Source: Leucaena leucocephala
Taxonomy: Eukaryota; Streptophyta; Magnoliopsida; Fabales; Fabaceae
Length of the DNA stretch: 64,000 nt
Direction of reading: 5' to 3'
Assembly: GCA_037074615.1 (NCBI GenBank)
Contig: CM073549.1
Coordinates: 3,911,001-3,975,000 of the forward strand
Shown: in pieces, positions 36,138 to 48,893 of the stretch
Layout of the letters: every line of letters starts with the position of its first letter
Numbering within the stretch: position 1 is the first letter of the stretch
Translations under genes and position numbers: made by a program
The notes under the pieces: model-generated
What the model saw: only the letters and a program-made list of their open reading frames with translations
The model's database searches: none
Told to the model about the DNA's origin: nothing

Positions 36138-38351
36138 AAATATTTCTTCTTCAAATAAAGCAAATGAATACTCCAAGTATTTTTTCCCCGTTTAATAAAA
36201 AAAGATTTTTCCCCCAAATAATTTTATATTATTTTCTTATTTTTGTCGATGAATGCTTATTATACTGTGATCTTTTACCAGACTAATAAATAAAGGACAT
36301 GTAACAGAACAACAAATCCAGGAGAAAACGTTATCAGAATATCAGGTCATTTCTGGCTCTTATGCATGCATGTGAAAGATGAAAAGAGCCTAAGAACTAT
36401 ATTTATGAATATTTTATTTTAAATAATTTTGAATATGTGAAGTTATTAGGAAGGCTTATGATTCTTTTATGCAAAAATAGTAAATTTAAATTACAAAATT
36501 GCCCTCAAAGCTTTTATTACGGTTCTATTATTTAACACTAAGACAACACCATTTTACAACTTCCATTTCAATTATTTAACACACAGCTTTCAGAATATAC
36601 AAGTGGCAAAGAGTAACCAACAGGATTTGATCTAATGAAAGGAAGAAGATTCATTCTTTATAACATGATCAACCAAAATTTGAATTTTTATTAAAAAAGA
36701 TTTTGATATTTAAAAAAGTTATACAGAGAATTTACCCCTTGAGAAAAATTATTAGGTGCCAATTAATTTATAACTAAGATTTAGATTTGAAAATTTAACA
36801 CTCCATAACAGCTCTAAAATTTGGAAGTCTGACTGTTAAAAAATTGAAGTAAAAGTTGTAAATTGATGTTGCCTTGGTTGTTAAATAATGAAACCATAAT
36901 AAAAGGCTCAAGGATAATTTCGTAATTGTAAATTTATTGCTTTTACAGAGAAGGACCATGAGCCTTCATATTAATTTCATATTTTTAGGCCCTTGTGAAT
37001 AGAAAATTTATATAGCTGATTCTTAAGCATAATTTTAAAAAATTCGCCTTTATTGAACCAAGTACAAATGAAATAATATTTAATAATTTTTTAAAAGTCA
37101 TATCAACAAAAAGCAAATCGCACAGTTAAAAGGACCATTAAGACAAACATTAATGAAAGTGAGAAGACAAGGCCAGAACAGCTTGGTGGGGCCCTCTATT
37201 CTTCAATAGTGGCCACTAAAGTGCTCCTGACCATAAAACCCTCTATAATATCTACATAAACCAGCTCATCTGCACATGCATGTGTGTCTAAATATGTGTG
37301 TTTTTACTTTTCCTCCAAGAGGAGCAGAGATACTGTGGAAGAAACAGGAAGATTTTTTGTTGTTGATAAAAGACAATTTTTTTTTGCTACAAGATAAAAA
37401 ACAATTTTATCAATAACTAAATAAAACGATACATATAAAAAAGGCTTCAATAGCTAATGTATCAAAATAAGTAACTGCAAAGAAAACAGAAGATTTATAA
37501 CTAAACATTTTCACAGATATCCTTTCAAAGTTTTTATATCTTGTCTATTTAAAGGAGCATGCAGGTTACAAGCAACATTGAATGAGAGATTTCATTTCAC
37601 TATATCACATGCCATTGGCCTTTCAAAGTTGTGTAGGCCAAGTTGTCTCAAGAATTGGGTAATTGTCATATTTGTTAAGGGTAGCTTTTGGACAATTAAT
37701 AAATGGTATCACACTTACCACATATATCATCCACGAGGCTACTTCCTTCCTGCTTCCTACATACTGCGAAGTGGGAATTATCTTCCTTTTATTATGAAAC
37801 AGAGCTTTCTGTGATGGAACTCACTTGTCCTGTATGTACTTCTCCATCTTGGAATTTCAGCCACAAAAAATTCCTAACCTAAGACTTCAACACAAACTCC
37901 ATCTGTGTAAGATGTGGACTTTAATCTATATCTTATGAGAACATACGTACATGTATATAGGTTTTCTAAAGATATTATGTGACTTCTGATTTGGTCAATA
38001 AGTCACTTGTTCATTTATCACCTATGGTATTGAGTATCACATGGAAATATTTCTTTTTGTATTGTATACATGTATTCTCCTATTAGAATTATATTTAAAA
38101 TATAATTAGATAATAAATATAAGCACATCTCCTAATAAAGATTCGAATATTAATTCATTACGTTATAAAAGAATAATCCTTCTGTTAAATTCAACTCACA
38201 TTGGTTGACGTGGAACTAATTTGACATTAGAACTGCTTATCAGTGAATATTTAAAAAAATTATAACCAAAACAAATTTAGAAATTATAAAAGACCTTGGT
38301 CTCACCAAAAGAGGTTAGATTCCCTTAAGTGCAATGATATGGATTCAAGAA

Positions 38352-38621
38352 CCTATCGTCCGTGAGTTTAGCTAGCGAATAGGTGAGACATACTATCATT
38401 TGGAGCGTGTTCGATCCCTGAGGAGTGCCACTTTGTTGTGGTTCCAGTCACGACGCTTGGAGAGACATCCTAACTCCTAGGTGCCTAGGTTTACGCCTGA
38501 GGATAATAGACAGTTTACCCTATCTGACATTGGTATCGCTTAGGAGAAAGGGAGACTTCGCCCTACCCTTAGATCGTAGGTGAACCCAACCCTTTTTTAA
38601 AAAAATTTGTACAAAAAAAAA
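38352..38621 (+). mobile_element. 270-bp SINE of a second family
   Basis: It is flanked by an exact 15-bp duplication, atatggattcaagaa, at 38337-38351 and 38622-38636. It has a B-box-like gtgttcgatccct, a long unrelated body and an A-rich end (acaaaaaaaaa). No similarity to the three-copy family is apparent beyond the tRNA-like box. Confidence 0.85.
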
Positions 38622-39313
38622 ATATGGATTCAAGAATGTCCAAATTGAAGAATACCCTATTTGGAAAGAAAAAAACTCCAACTGGGCCTAACCCGGTTTG
38701 ATCCAGCTAAGCCCAACGTGGTTCTAGACATCCGATGTTTTGCTGCCGAAAGAAAAACTTACCCAAATAAACGTTAGTAAATTTAATATTTTCTCTCAAA
38801 TTCATTTATCTATTGAGCTTTTCATAAAAAAAATTGCGAGAAAGACAAAATGGTCCTTCATCATAAATAAATCATCAAATGCGAAGGGAAAACTAAATTC
38901 ATATTTCGATACATGTTCAGGTTAATCTAAATGAATTCAGTTTATAAATAATCCCTATTCCATTAAAGCAAAAAAAATAATAGTACCCATCATGGGTTCC
39001 TGCATGGAGTTGATTAAAAATAAAAGAGCTTATAACTAAGAAAATTTGTGTCCTTACCCCCAAAAGGGAAGGGGGGATGGGGAACCCTCACTGTCTTCTA
39101 AAATCAAGATGAAAATAAAATTCGCAAACAACTCTATCAAACTTCATTAAAAATAAATGCATAATGACTACAAAATTCTTTTCTTTTTGACCACCGAGTA
39201 CTACAAATCTAACGTCTAAATCAAGTATGTATGAGCTAAGTCCATGTACCATTACCAGAATAAGATCTAAAATGTACCGCTGAAGTACCTGGGGAAACCT
39301 ATGAGGAAATATA

Positions 39314-42300
39314 TCACTCTCCTTGGGAAGATTTCTCAGATGGAACTGGAGAAGAAACCAATTTTGCTCCTTGGCCCTACATGACCCAAAATTAAATAAA
39401 ATTACACGCACATGATCATGGATAAATAATTTTATTTTAGACATAAAGTCACAACTCAGCTTTATATCAAAGAATTTCATTTTGTTCACTCACCTGCTGA
39501 TGCTGGCTATAATCCGATGACTGACTATGCAGAGAAGGTGTTGATTGATCTTGTTTTTGCTCTTGGTCCTTTTGTTGTACCTGTGAAGCTGGCAGTAACT
39601 GCTGGGCGTAAACAGGATGCTCTTGTTGCAGAGGTTGCTGCAGCTGAAACTGGTATTGCTGTAGAAGCTGTGGCTGGTCCTGCAGAAGAACCTGTTGCTG
39701 CAATTGTTGAGATTGAAGATGCTCTGGCTGACCTTGTTGCTGAAATTGTTGTGACTGTTCTTGCTGAAAGGACTGTTGTTGATATTGAAAGTACTGTTGT
39801 TGTAGCTGCAATTGCTGCTGGTACTGTTGCTGAAGCATCATCGCCTGTTGTGGCTGCATTTGTTGCTGCTGCTGCTGAGCAAGTTGTTGTTGCTGGTAGT
39901 AATAATATTGCCACATTTGATCGTATGCTTGAGCATTCTGCATAATTCCATATTGCTCATGCCTTTGCATTGCATTTGATGTGGTAGGCATAACAGGTGG
40001 ATGAGACTGAGATGCCGGGTTTTGTAGTGGCACACTTTGCATTGGCCAGCTATGAGCTGCTGCAAAATCAGGAGTGGCAGAGGATTGAAACTGATTTTGT
40101 CCTTGGCTGCCTTGCTGAATCTGCAATGCAGGTTGGGAGGGATAACTTGTGGACATTTGAAAACTTCCTTCAGGGGGATGGGATTTTTTAGGAGACCACT
40201 GATGCCGCTGGTGCTCTTTCCTATATCCATGTCCGCGACGCCCATGTTTAGGACCTCTATGAAATTTACCAGCATTCCTCGTCTGATGCCAATTTCCACC
40301 ACTTCTGTCAGATCGGGACTCTAGAAATGGTCTTCTTCCTGCTTGGTCATGATGTCTTCCTGAAGATGAAGGATTATTAATTTCAATAGGAGTTTGGGCT
40401 GACTCAGAATCTTGAGCACTTGCAGAGTTGCATTGATTTGCATTACGGCCACCTGCTCTCATCCCATCATCTGACTTGTAGATTTCTGGTATAGATTCAC
40501 ACTCACGTGATGCCATTGGGACTGAATCAGAACATGTACTTTCCTGGGGCTTCAATGAACGGCTCTCAGGAGAAAGTGATTCCTCTTCTTTCAACTCAAC
40601 CTCATACATTCCCTGGGTATAAGCTTTATTTTCTTTTAAGTATGATTGTGAAGTTTGTAGCAATTCCTTTTCACTAGCTACTTCGTTTTCTAAATTTTCT
40701 GAATAGACTTCAGGTTCGGAAAATTCTTTTTTAAAATTCTTGGAAGCTTCTGGAGACACCTCTTTCACTTCCACTAAAGCTTCAGATGACACATTCTCTT
40801 CAGCATCATTAAGACTTGGTGCCGAAACTCTGAGAGGTGATTCTCTTCCTTTCTCTTGTACACTGTTATCCACTTCCATAAATTGAAGCTGGTGCTTGAC
40901 AGCATTGTCAGGCTCAGTACTGGGACTTTCCTGCAATGCAACTCCAGCATTTGGGGCATCTGGAATGGCAACTGAAGTCTCTTCTCCCTTATCATTAACT
41001 GAATTCACCAATTGTTGACATTGGGCTGATTGCTGATGAGTATCTGTCCTAACAAAGCCTGGAAATAACCTCACATGTCTATTCCAAGCCTTTGATACAT
41101 CATGTACAGTTCCACAGTAGTCTACAAACTGGTATTGTTATAGAAGTGTCAGTATGAGAGTTTCTAAATGACTGTTTTTCTATTTGATCAAAATGACTGT
41201 TAATGAAACCTTTCTTATATAAAATAAGAAATTCTATCAAAAGGAACAAGTAATGAGTCAGTGGTTCATGTGTATGGCCAGTCAACATTCTGTCTCCATG
41301 CGACACAGAAAACCATGAAAATAAATAAACTAAAAAAACGGAGCTAAAATGCTACAAAACCATTTCATAATAAGATTTAAATAAATAAACTAACAAAACA
41401 GAGCTAAATATTCTAGAATAATTAAAAAATATAAATGCAAATATTTGCATTTAACTCTTAAGATTTCTAGAATATTTACTTTTAATGATAGTGTTAGAGT
41501 TAAGGCCTTAAAAATAGGCCTTCAGACATCTTATTTAGTATGGCTTAAATTACTGTACACATGAATCTTACTGACGAATTCAAGTAGAATTAAGTTGAGA
41601 CAGATCTAACCTCCAGGTATAAATTTGATATATCCTCTGCATCTTTTGTACTCGGACCTTGGGATCCATCTGGCCTTGGAGATATTGCACCAGCAACAAT
41701 TGAATCTATTACAGCTATGTGCTCAGGACCTCCATGCGCCATTGAGAACTTAATCAATTCCTACATTAAAGTAAATTTATGCATGAGGTAATGGCAAGAC
41801 TGTACTATGTTCATGCTTCAACTCAAGGGGTTAGCAGCTGTCTCAGAAATGACAACTTAAGTGTTTTTAGATCAAGTTGTTTTTAATAACGCTGGAAAAG
41901 GATTTGATCTTTCAAATTTTCATGACTCTTTTATTGCTTAGTCGGTAATTCGAAGTCCTGACTCATGACTAGAAAAATAAGTCAATAGCAAACTAGAAAC
42001 TAGTAACTTTATCAACAATACAAAAAAGGTTCAGCTGGCATTACGAGTTTGTCAATTCTTAGTTTTGAGAACAATCAGGTTAGCTGTCAGAAAGTTGATA
42101 ACAAAGCCCAAATAGGTTATATACAATTATGTACTGGCAAATCATCCCTGCAGTCCCAGCATAGGTCTGTTTTCAGTTAAGATATAATAAAAATTAGATT
42201 GAAATAAACTTACTTCCAGAAGAAATTTGCTCTCAGGCAAATTTTTGATACCTTCAATTAAGACATCTCTGCCAGCATCAACGCTGTTTGTACTCTAAAA

Positions 42301-45300
42301 CCCAAAAAGTTATGAGAAAAATCAATTAGTTGTTACCTTCATATGAATTTTCAGTCTTACATCTGAAGAAGAAATTTGCATCCTGATTAAACTTTTGACA
42401 AATCCAAGCAAAATATCAAGATTAGTAGAATAAAACTGATTTTTTTCATAACCTTGATAACGGTAAGAGCAGTTTATTCTATTAATTATCGTAATAGCAA
42501 AAGTTCAAAATGTTCACGCAAAAGCAGATCAGAATAAAACGTACCATATATTTAAGACGAGAGTAATGAACATATAAAATGGGTAAATCATGCAACTTTT
42601 CCTCTGCTGCAGCCATTTCTAGTGCTTCTTTGTATACATTGAAAGCAGCATCCGTATTTCCCTAAGAATATTGATAAAAGTAGCAGTCACGTTTCTATAT
42701 CTGGGCATTGCATAGAGTCAAATTTTATGTTGGTAGTAAGAGCTAATCACATACCAGACGTTTTTCCATGTTAGCTTTTGATATAACAGTCTCCACAAAG
42801 TTAGAATCTGATTCTGCACCACCATGAATATATGCAGCACGTGCAGCTGAAACATCTCCTATTTGTTCCTTAAACCTGGCATTGAAGAGATGAATTACTC
42901 GAACTCTCTGCATCAAACATATGATAGGGGTAATAAACACTTCCAAGTCATGCATAAAGCTATTAAGCCAAAGTATTCTAGAGACGAAAACAACTTAGCC
43001 GTTTTACTAAGACAAAGCCTTGCCACGAAGTCAAAAAAAAAAATTGACTCATAAGAAGGAAAAATTGATTTGTACTTCCTAGCTTATGATTAGCACAATT
43101 TTCATTGTATATTGCAGAATACAGTAAAATATCTCAAATTACAGCATATGTAAAACTACACCTAATTAATGTAGAACTACAGCATTGGTTTAGCTTCACT
43201 CAGAGAATGGAGCGGGAGGACAAAATTACTACAGCAATATCGTCTTATCATCTTGCATGGCTTTCTTGATTTAGCTTACAAATCACTTAAATTTCTTACC
43301 ATGTGAGTGTTTGTTAAGGTATTTACCCTACCAGCCTAAATCAGTGAAATCTGAAATAAGAAAAACAGAGTTTTTTCTTAATGAGCATTGAGCAGTTTCT
43401 AAAGAAAAAAAATTACAAAAAATATGGGCTTTCAATACCATTCATTTTGTATACGTAACATCTTTTTTAAAATTCCATATCACTTTTTGTTGTTTGTCAA
43501 ACCCAAGTTAGGAAAACTGAATTAAACAATAATCAGATGCAAAGGTTGATCAACAGGAAACTCAATCAACAAAATGAGTATCCCAAAGAAGATACCTTCA
43601 AAAAAATTTCTGTTGCTCTTTCTAATGAAAACTTTGCAATTTCTCTTCCTCCCTTAGTTTCCATGAAATCCACATAACGCATCCAGTATTCAGGGTAGTT
43701 GGCACAAACAATTAAGCACCTCTCATATAGTTTTACAGCCTATGGTCAATCAGGGAAATAGAAAATCAAGAAAAGTTCAGACGATCTAAAGGGGGGAAAG
43801 CAACAGCTAAATGGTAAAGTTACTTTATAGGGAATAGTGCATAGAACAATACCCAGTCAAAATCCCCTTGCAGTTCAACAAAATCCAGATAATGGTGCCA
43901 ATTTTGCAATTGACTGGCATCAAGTGGCTTGACATGAAAATAAGACCTCCGAATATTAGCCTCAAAAGAATTGATTTTCAAATCCAACTGGCAAGCATCA
44001 TGATGTAGCTGCTCTCCCAAATTCTTGAACTTTTTCATGGCTGTCAACCTTTTTAAGCCAATAGATGAATCCATCATATTTTCTATAATGCAATAAACCT
44101 CATCATCCTTGCATGATATGGAGATATCGCCATCAAGCAATGATTCAGACTGTGATTCCTTTGTAGAGTAACCCTGGCCTGCCATGTCCTCTTCCAAGAG
44201 GGTTACCAACTTTTTAAAACTAAATACATATGAAACTAATATCTGGTAAGTGCGCTATTCAACTGAATAAATAATAACGGGACAAGCATTCATATCAACA
44301 AGTTGGACTCATTTAAGATGAAATATTAACTTAAGCCTGAGCTTAGCTCGAAAAATGTAAGGTATACACCTAGAACAATTCAGAACCTGCACAATTATTT
44401 TTTCTTTGAGGTAAAAGACCCTAAAAAAATTTTATTCACAGATCACATGGAAACTCTGGCAACCATCTCAAAACTCATTCTTGAGTTCTAGACTCCAGAT
44501 CTCAAATTAAGAGCTAATTTTGTTTCATTAATGATAGAAGCCCTTCAAATTCTGCAAATACTCCAAAAATAGATATTTCTTTCTGTGCCCTTCAAGCATT
44601 GGGAAGGAATTGTAAAGCATCACTCTCTTGTCATTCTTTAATAAAGTCCATTTCTATGATCTATTTGCAGTCCTTTCATTTATTTTTCAAAAAGTTCTCT
44701 TAAAAAATGCTTTCTAAACGAAAATAAAACAACCATAAAATACAGAACTTATCCTCAAATTCCATAAACCTAAAAATCAATGGGGAGTGAAAGATCACAT
44801 GACACATATTTCATTGTACAGGAACAAGAAACTTCCATAGCATCCCTTGGCCTATAGAATAACCCAGCAACAGAGAGGGAGGGGGGAGAGGGAGTACAAG
44901 TTTCGGAAAGCAAGACATACCTATCATAATACCGATGTAACTTTTTGCTTGGAAATCTCAGAGCTTGGACATAAATGTGAGCGAGAGAAATCCACTGTTG
45001 CTGGGAATACTCGAAATGAATATACTTATCCCACAAGGTATGGCATAAGTAGTCCTTCCCAACAAATGAAATGGCTCTCTTAAATAATCTGCTAAAAATC
45101 ACAGAGCAAACTATCTAGTTACCTTTAAGTCTCACTATGGAAGAGTAACCCTGCAGAGATACTTGAGTATGAAAAAGACTAGCAAAAGTAATTCAGTATC
45201 ACATTATTACAAGAAATATGATAAATTTTGGCAGATAGGTGCATGGAGCAATGCTTTTATAATATTTATACAGATGGGAACAATAATAAACTTTATCCAT

Positions 45301-47073
45301 CATGTCACCTTCGAATATCAGATGGATCCTCAAAAGCTGAAATACAAAAGCTACAGTAGTCAACCCACACTTCTACTGAATATGTTGCTGATTGCACTGC
45401 TCGTTCAAAGACTTCAACAACCCTATCTATCGTACATAGGTGAATCATGTGGGCAGCATATTTCCGCCAATACCCATAGCACAAAGGGAACTGAGACAAG
45501 AAATTGTCATAAACTAGGCATATTTTCTCCAAGTCATCCTGCATAAATCATAACAAACAACAGGGTAACGATGAACCTATTTTAATACAGTAAAAAAATG
45601 AAATTGATGAATGAATAGAACACCAGGGCTAAAACAGCCTCTATAAATTACATTATATTATTATGAATGTCACATCAGACATATTGACAACAAATAGAAA
45701 CTCAATTACAATTCTGAAGAGCTTGCATAAACTTACAGGATAAACAGTCTCAGTCTTTGAAATCAGCGCAGTCCATCCATCAAAATCTAATGAATCCTCA
45801 GAAATAACTCCTTTAAGTTCAAGATCATCAAAGCCAGCTGCAAGAATAAAGTCAGAAGTTTCTTAAATTAATTGGATAAGCAAATGAAAGTTATAAAACA
45901 GATTAGTAATTGGCATAAACTTATACCAATCCAATAGAGGGAAAATATAAATAACAACTAATCTCTGAAAACCTGAGTGGGAAAAAAAGATCAAATCAAG
46001 CAACAAAAAAAATGCTGCAGAGAGAGGAGTCAGTAGTTCTTTGAAAGAAGAGTCTAGTACTACAGAAGCATGCCATACAGAAACAAATAAGTAGACAAAA
46101 CATTGCCATCAAGCTATCAAGCACATTTATTTCTAATAAAAAGTTCAAGTATACATGCTAGATACATTTTATATTAGGTTTGTTCTCAAATGCGTTTTTT
46201 CTCTTAAATGGTTTCATCTACTAAGCCTATGTTTGGAAAACCGTCGGAAAAAGCCTTTTGCAATGCTTAAGACAAAGCTACTCTCACCTTATTTTGGGCA
46301 ACAGGTTTTCAAACACACACTAAATAATAATAAAGTGCCAATACATTATAAAGAAATTCATTTTCCAATTTCTGTATGCAAAGTAACAACGCTGAACTTG
46401 CGTTTAGGAGAAAATAAGAAATGCCGAGAATAAAAAAAAGTACAAAATGCAATAAGTTCTCTTTTATTTCCCTCTTGTTACAACCCAAAAAAAAGCATTT
46501 AGTCTAAATGCTAGGCATAAGATGCTGCTGTTTTTTTTTCCGTAAATGCACCCAATTTAAGTAATTAGAATATATACTTTATCACCCTCAAGTTTAGTAA
46601 TATCGAAACAAGCCTCAAGTTTCAGGCATTAGCATTTACACTCCCATAAGAATTTTCTGAAAGGTAACTCACTATACTGGTTTCATGTATCATCTACTTT
46701 CCCATATGATATATTAATTTCTGCAGAATGTAAAACAATACTTTTCTTGATAAAAAGAAAAGACTTCCTATCTCTGGGATCTGATATTAAACTGCTCGGA
46801 AATCCCCTCCATTACATAACGGGATTCCTAACTTTTCTATCATAAGTATGCAGTTCTTATTACAAAACCGTTGTTAGAAACAATCCTAATTTTCATACGT
46901 GGCCAAAATCCGCTAACACTGAGACACATTCATCCATCCGCTTACAGAGAGTGGAGAGAGACTCCAGCCTATCTCTGCAAGAAGAGAGACCACAAGAAAC
47001 ATATAAAAAAAAATTTAAAAATGAAGTAAAAGCGAAAATTACGAGTTGACTGTAGAGAGCAGAGCTCCGCCAT
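39314..47073 (-). CDS. PRP39: Pre-mRNA-processing factor 39 with glutamine-rich C-terminal tail
   Basis: Twelve exons: 47073-47043, 45837-45737, 45538-45309, 45088-44921, 44219-43853, 43739-43596, 42907-42755, 42661-42545, 42294-42214, 41760-41611, 41128-39494, 39376-39314. The sum is 3240 nt, or 1079 residues, with every phase consistent. HAT (half-a-TPR) repeats run through the first half: EKICLVYDNFLSQFPLCYGY, WDKYIHFEYSQQQW, YERCLIVCANYPEYWMRYVD, RVIHLFNARFKEQIGD. Prp39 is a U1 snRNP-associated factor that helps U1 engage the 5' splice site; plants carry it in the nucleus. The large exon 41128-39494 encodes an acidic Ser/Glu-rich stretch and then a Gln-rich, prion-like region (about residues 830-1050) ending GAKLVSSPVPSEKSSQGE. 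It resembles Arabidopsis PRP39-2 (At5g46400). Start ATG gives MAELCSLQST, supported by phase. Confidence 0.93.
46225..46320. mobile_element. Small MITE in PRP39 intron 1
   Basis: The ends form an inverted repeat: left gcctatgtttggaaaacc, inverted right gtgtgtgtttgaaaacctg. TAA flanks both sides (the shared flank may extend to actaa), as in Tourist / PIF-Harbinger elements. The length is about 96 bp with no coding capacity. Confidence 0.65.
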
Positions 47074-48893
47074 GAGAGGCCACTATGCTATATGAATGAC
47101 GAGAGAGATGGTCGAAGCGTTTTCCCTTCGATCTGAAGGAGTCCGCTAAAGAGATTGTATGGCACTCGAATTCGGTCGACCCAGCAGGGACGGAAAAATA
47201 AATTTGGACTACAGATAGTATTAATTAATATTATATTATAAAACTTAAAAAACAAAAGCATTATATTTTTATAGGAATATAATATGGTTAATACTCTTCA
47301 TATATTTAACTAATTTATTATAATAAAAAATTATTTAAATTAATTAATATGATATATTTTTTTAAAAATATTTTAAATATATTCTTAAACTCCCTCTCTA
47401 TCTTTTTATTTATTATTGTTGTAGAATATTAATAAAAATAATTATTAAAAATTAATAAATATAAAAAATATATTTTATATTTTTTAAATTCTTAATATAA
47501 GACTTAATAAAAAAATTAATCTTAATTTTAAATATAAAATATATTTAATATTTTTATTAATTTTTTTAAATTATTTTTATTACTATCTATCAATAATAAC
47601 CAAATAAAAATAGTAAGATGGTGAATTAAAAAAATATTAAGATATTTAAAAAAAATATATTATATTAATTAATTTTTTAATTTAATTAAATTAAATAAAT
47701 AAATTTTAAATTAAAGATTGAAAAAATATTTAATTTTATAAAGAAAGTGAATGAAAAAATGAAGCATCAAATTAATATATTTTCCAAAATGCTTCTAAAA
47801 TTAGAATTGACAAGAATATTATTATTGAACAAATTCTTGTTTTCCTTTTGGTTACAGAGCAAATTCTTTTTATATATGACAATAACAATGTGATTTAAAG
47901 ATTCAGCAAATATTAATGCAACTTGAATAATCAAATGGAGCCTGAGAAAATGAATAGGTACAAGAAGTAGATTATAGTTTCACCCATTTTAAATATCTTC
48001 ACAACAAAATACTAATAATATTTTTTATTTTATATATTTTATGAATAAAATATATCTACTTAAATCATTAGTTGACTATTAAATTAGACTTTTAAATTTT
48101 TTTCTAAGAAATCCCGTTATATTATAAGAATTAATTAAATGTTTATATTCCAACAAAATTATACAACCAAAAAATAATTATAGTACATGTATTTTTAAAC
48201 TTTTTAATATTTTATATAAAATTTATTAATTTTTAATTCATCATACTTTTTAAATTATTTTATTTTATTTTTTTAAATAACTAAAAATATATGTCAAACA
48301 CATATTCTTATTTATCATATATTATAAATGATGTAAGTTTGAGAGATTGTAAAAATTATTTAAATTTATAATTTAAAATTTTTAAACACATTATTTCTAC
48401 ATATATATGACAATAACCATGTGATTTTTTATACCTACATTAACTGAATTACTTAAAATTAAACTAAAAACGTTAAGCAAATAACTATTTCTAAAAATAA
48501 GAAAATAAAAATTAAGAAAAATAAATAATATATATATAAACGCTTTTTTGGAAATTCATGGGTAAAGAAAATAATATATAATTAAGGATTAATTAGAGGG
48601 CGTAAAATAGTAAATCAAATCTATTTTAGTGTAAATCTTAATTAAAAATTATGTTTTTATAATTTTTTGAGAATATTATATTAATAATAAGTGAAGGTGA
48701 TGGTAGTTAATGTATTTTACTATATAATATTTAAATGTAAATCCTGCAGACCAGGATAATGAGTTGATTTTTGTCATTTTAATTGGTCTCAGGATAATTG
48801 GATTTGGAATGGCCAGCTGATCTTTTTACAGGGACGATAATAATATCGGGGTAGGCTTCGCCGACGTCGGGTCAGTGACAGAGCGAGCAAAGG
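47074..48893. other. AT-rich region between divergent PRP39 and RimM-like genes
   Basis: The first about 130 bases are the PRP39 leader side and the last about 60 bases the RimM-like leader. The middle is extremely AT-rich. It may serve as a shared upstream region for both genes, but at 1.8 kb it is not a compact bidirectional promoter. Confidence 0.5.

Larger units (their letters stand above)
30537..39313. other. 8.8-kb AT-rich spacer between PHYE and PRP39
   Basis: It holds the PHYE upstream region (30537-about 31000), several SINE copies and microsatellites listed separately, and otherwise A/T-rich sequence. An open stretch at 37578-37814 (plus) has no recognisable protein features; it lies downstream of a TATA-like ctctataatat at about 37240. 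No gene can be supported. Confidence 0.5.

Noticed and set aside
37560..37830. Possible small gene or microRNA precursor downstream of a TATA-like motif
   Set aside because: I found no hairpin containing a known plant microRNA sequence, and the ORF has no protein-like features.
39517..39945. 142-residue plus-strand ORF and a 129-residue minus-strand ORF rich in Ala/Val and Thr/Ala
   Set aside because: Both are other-frame readings of the CAG/CAA-rich Gln tract of PRP39; the composition follows from the repeat.
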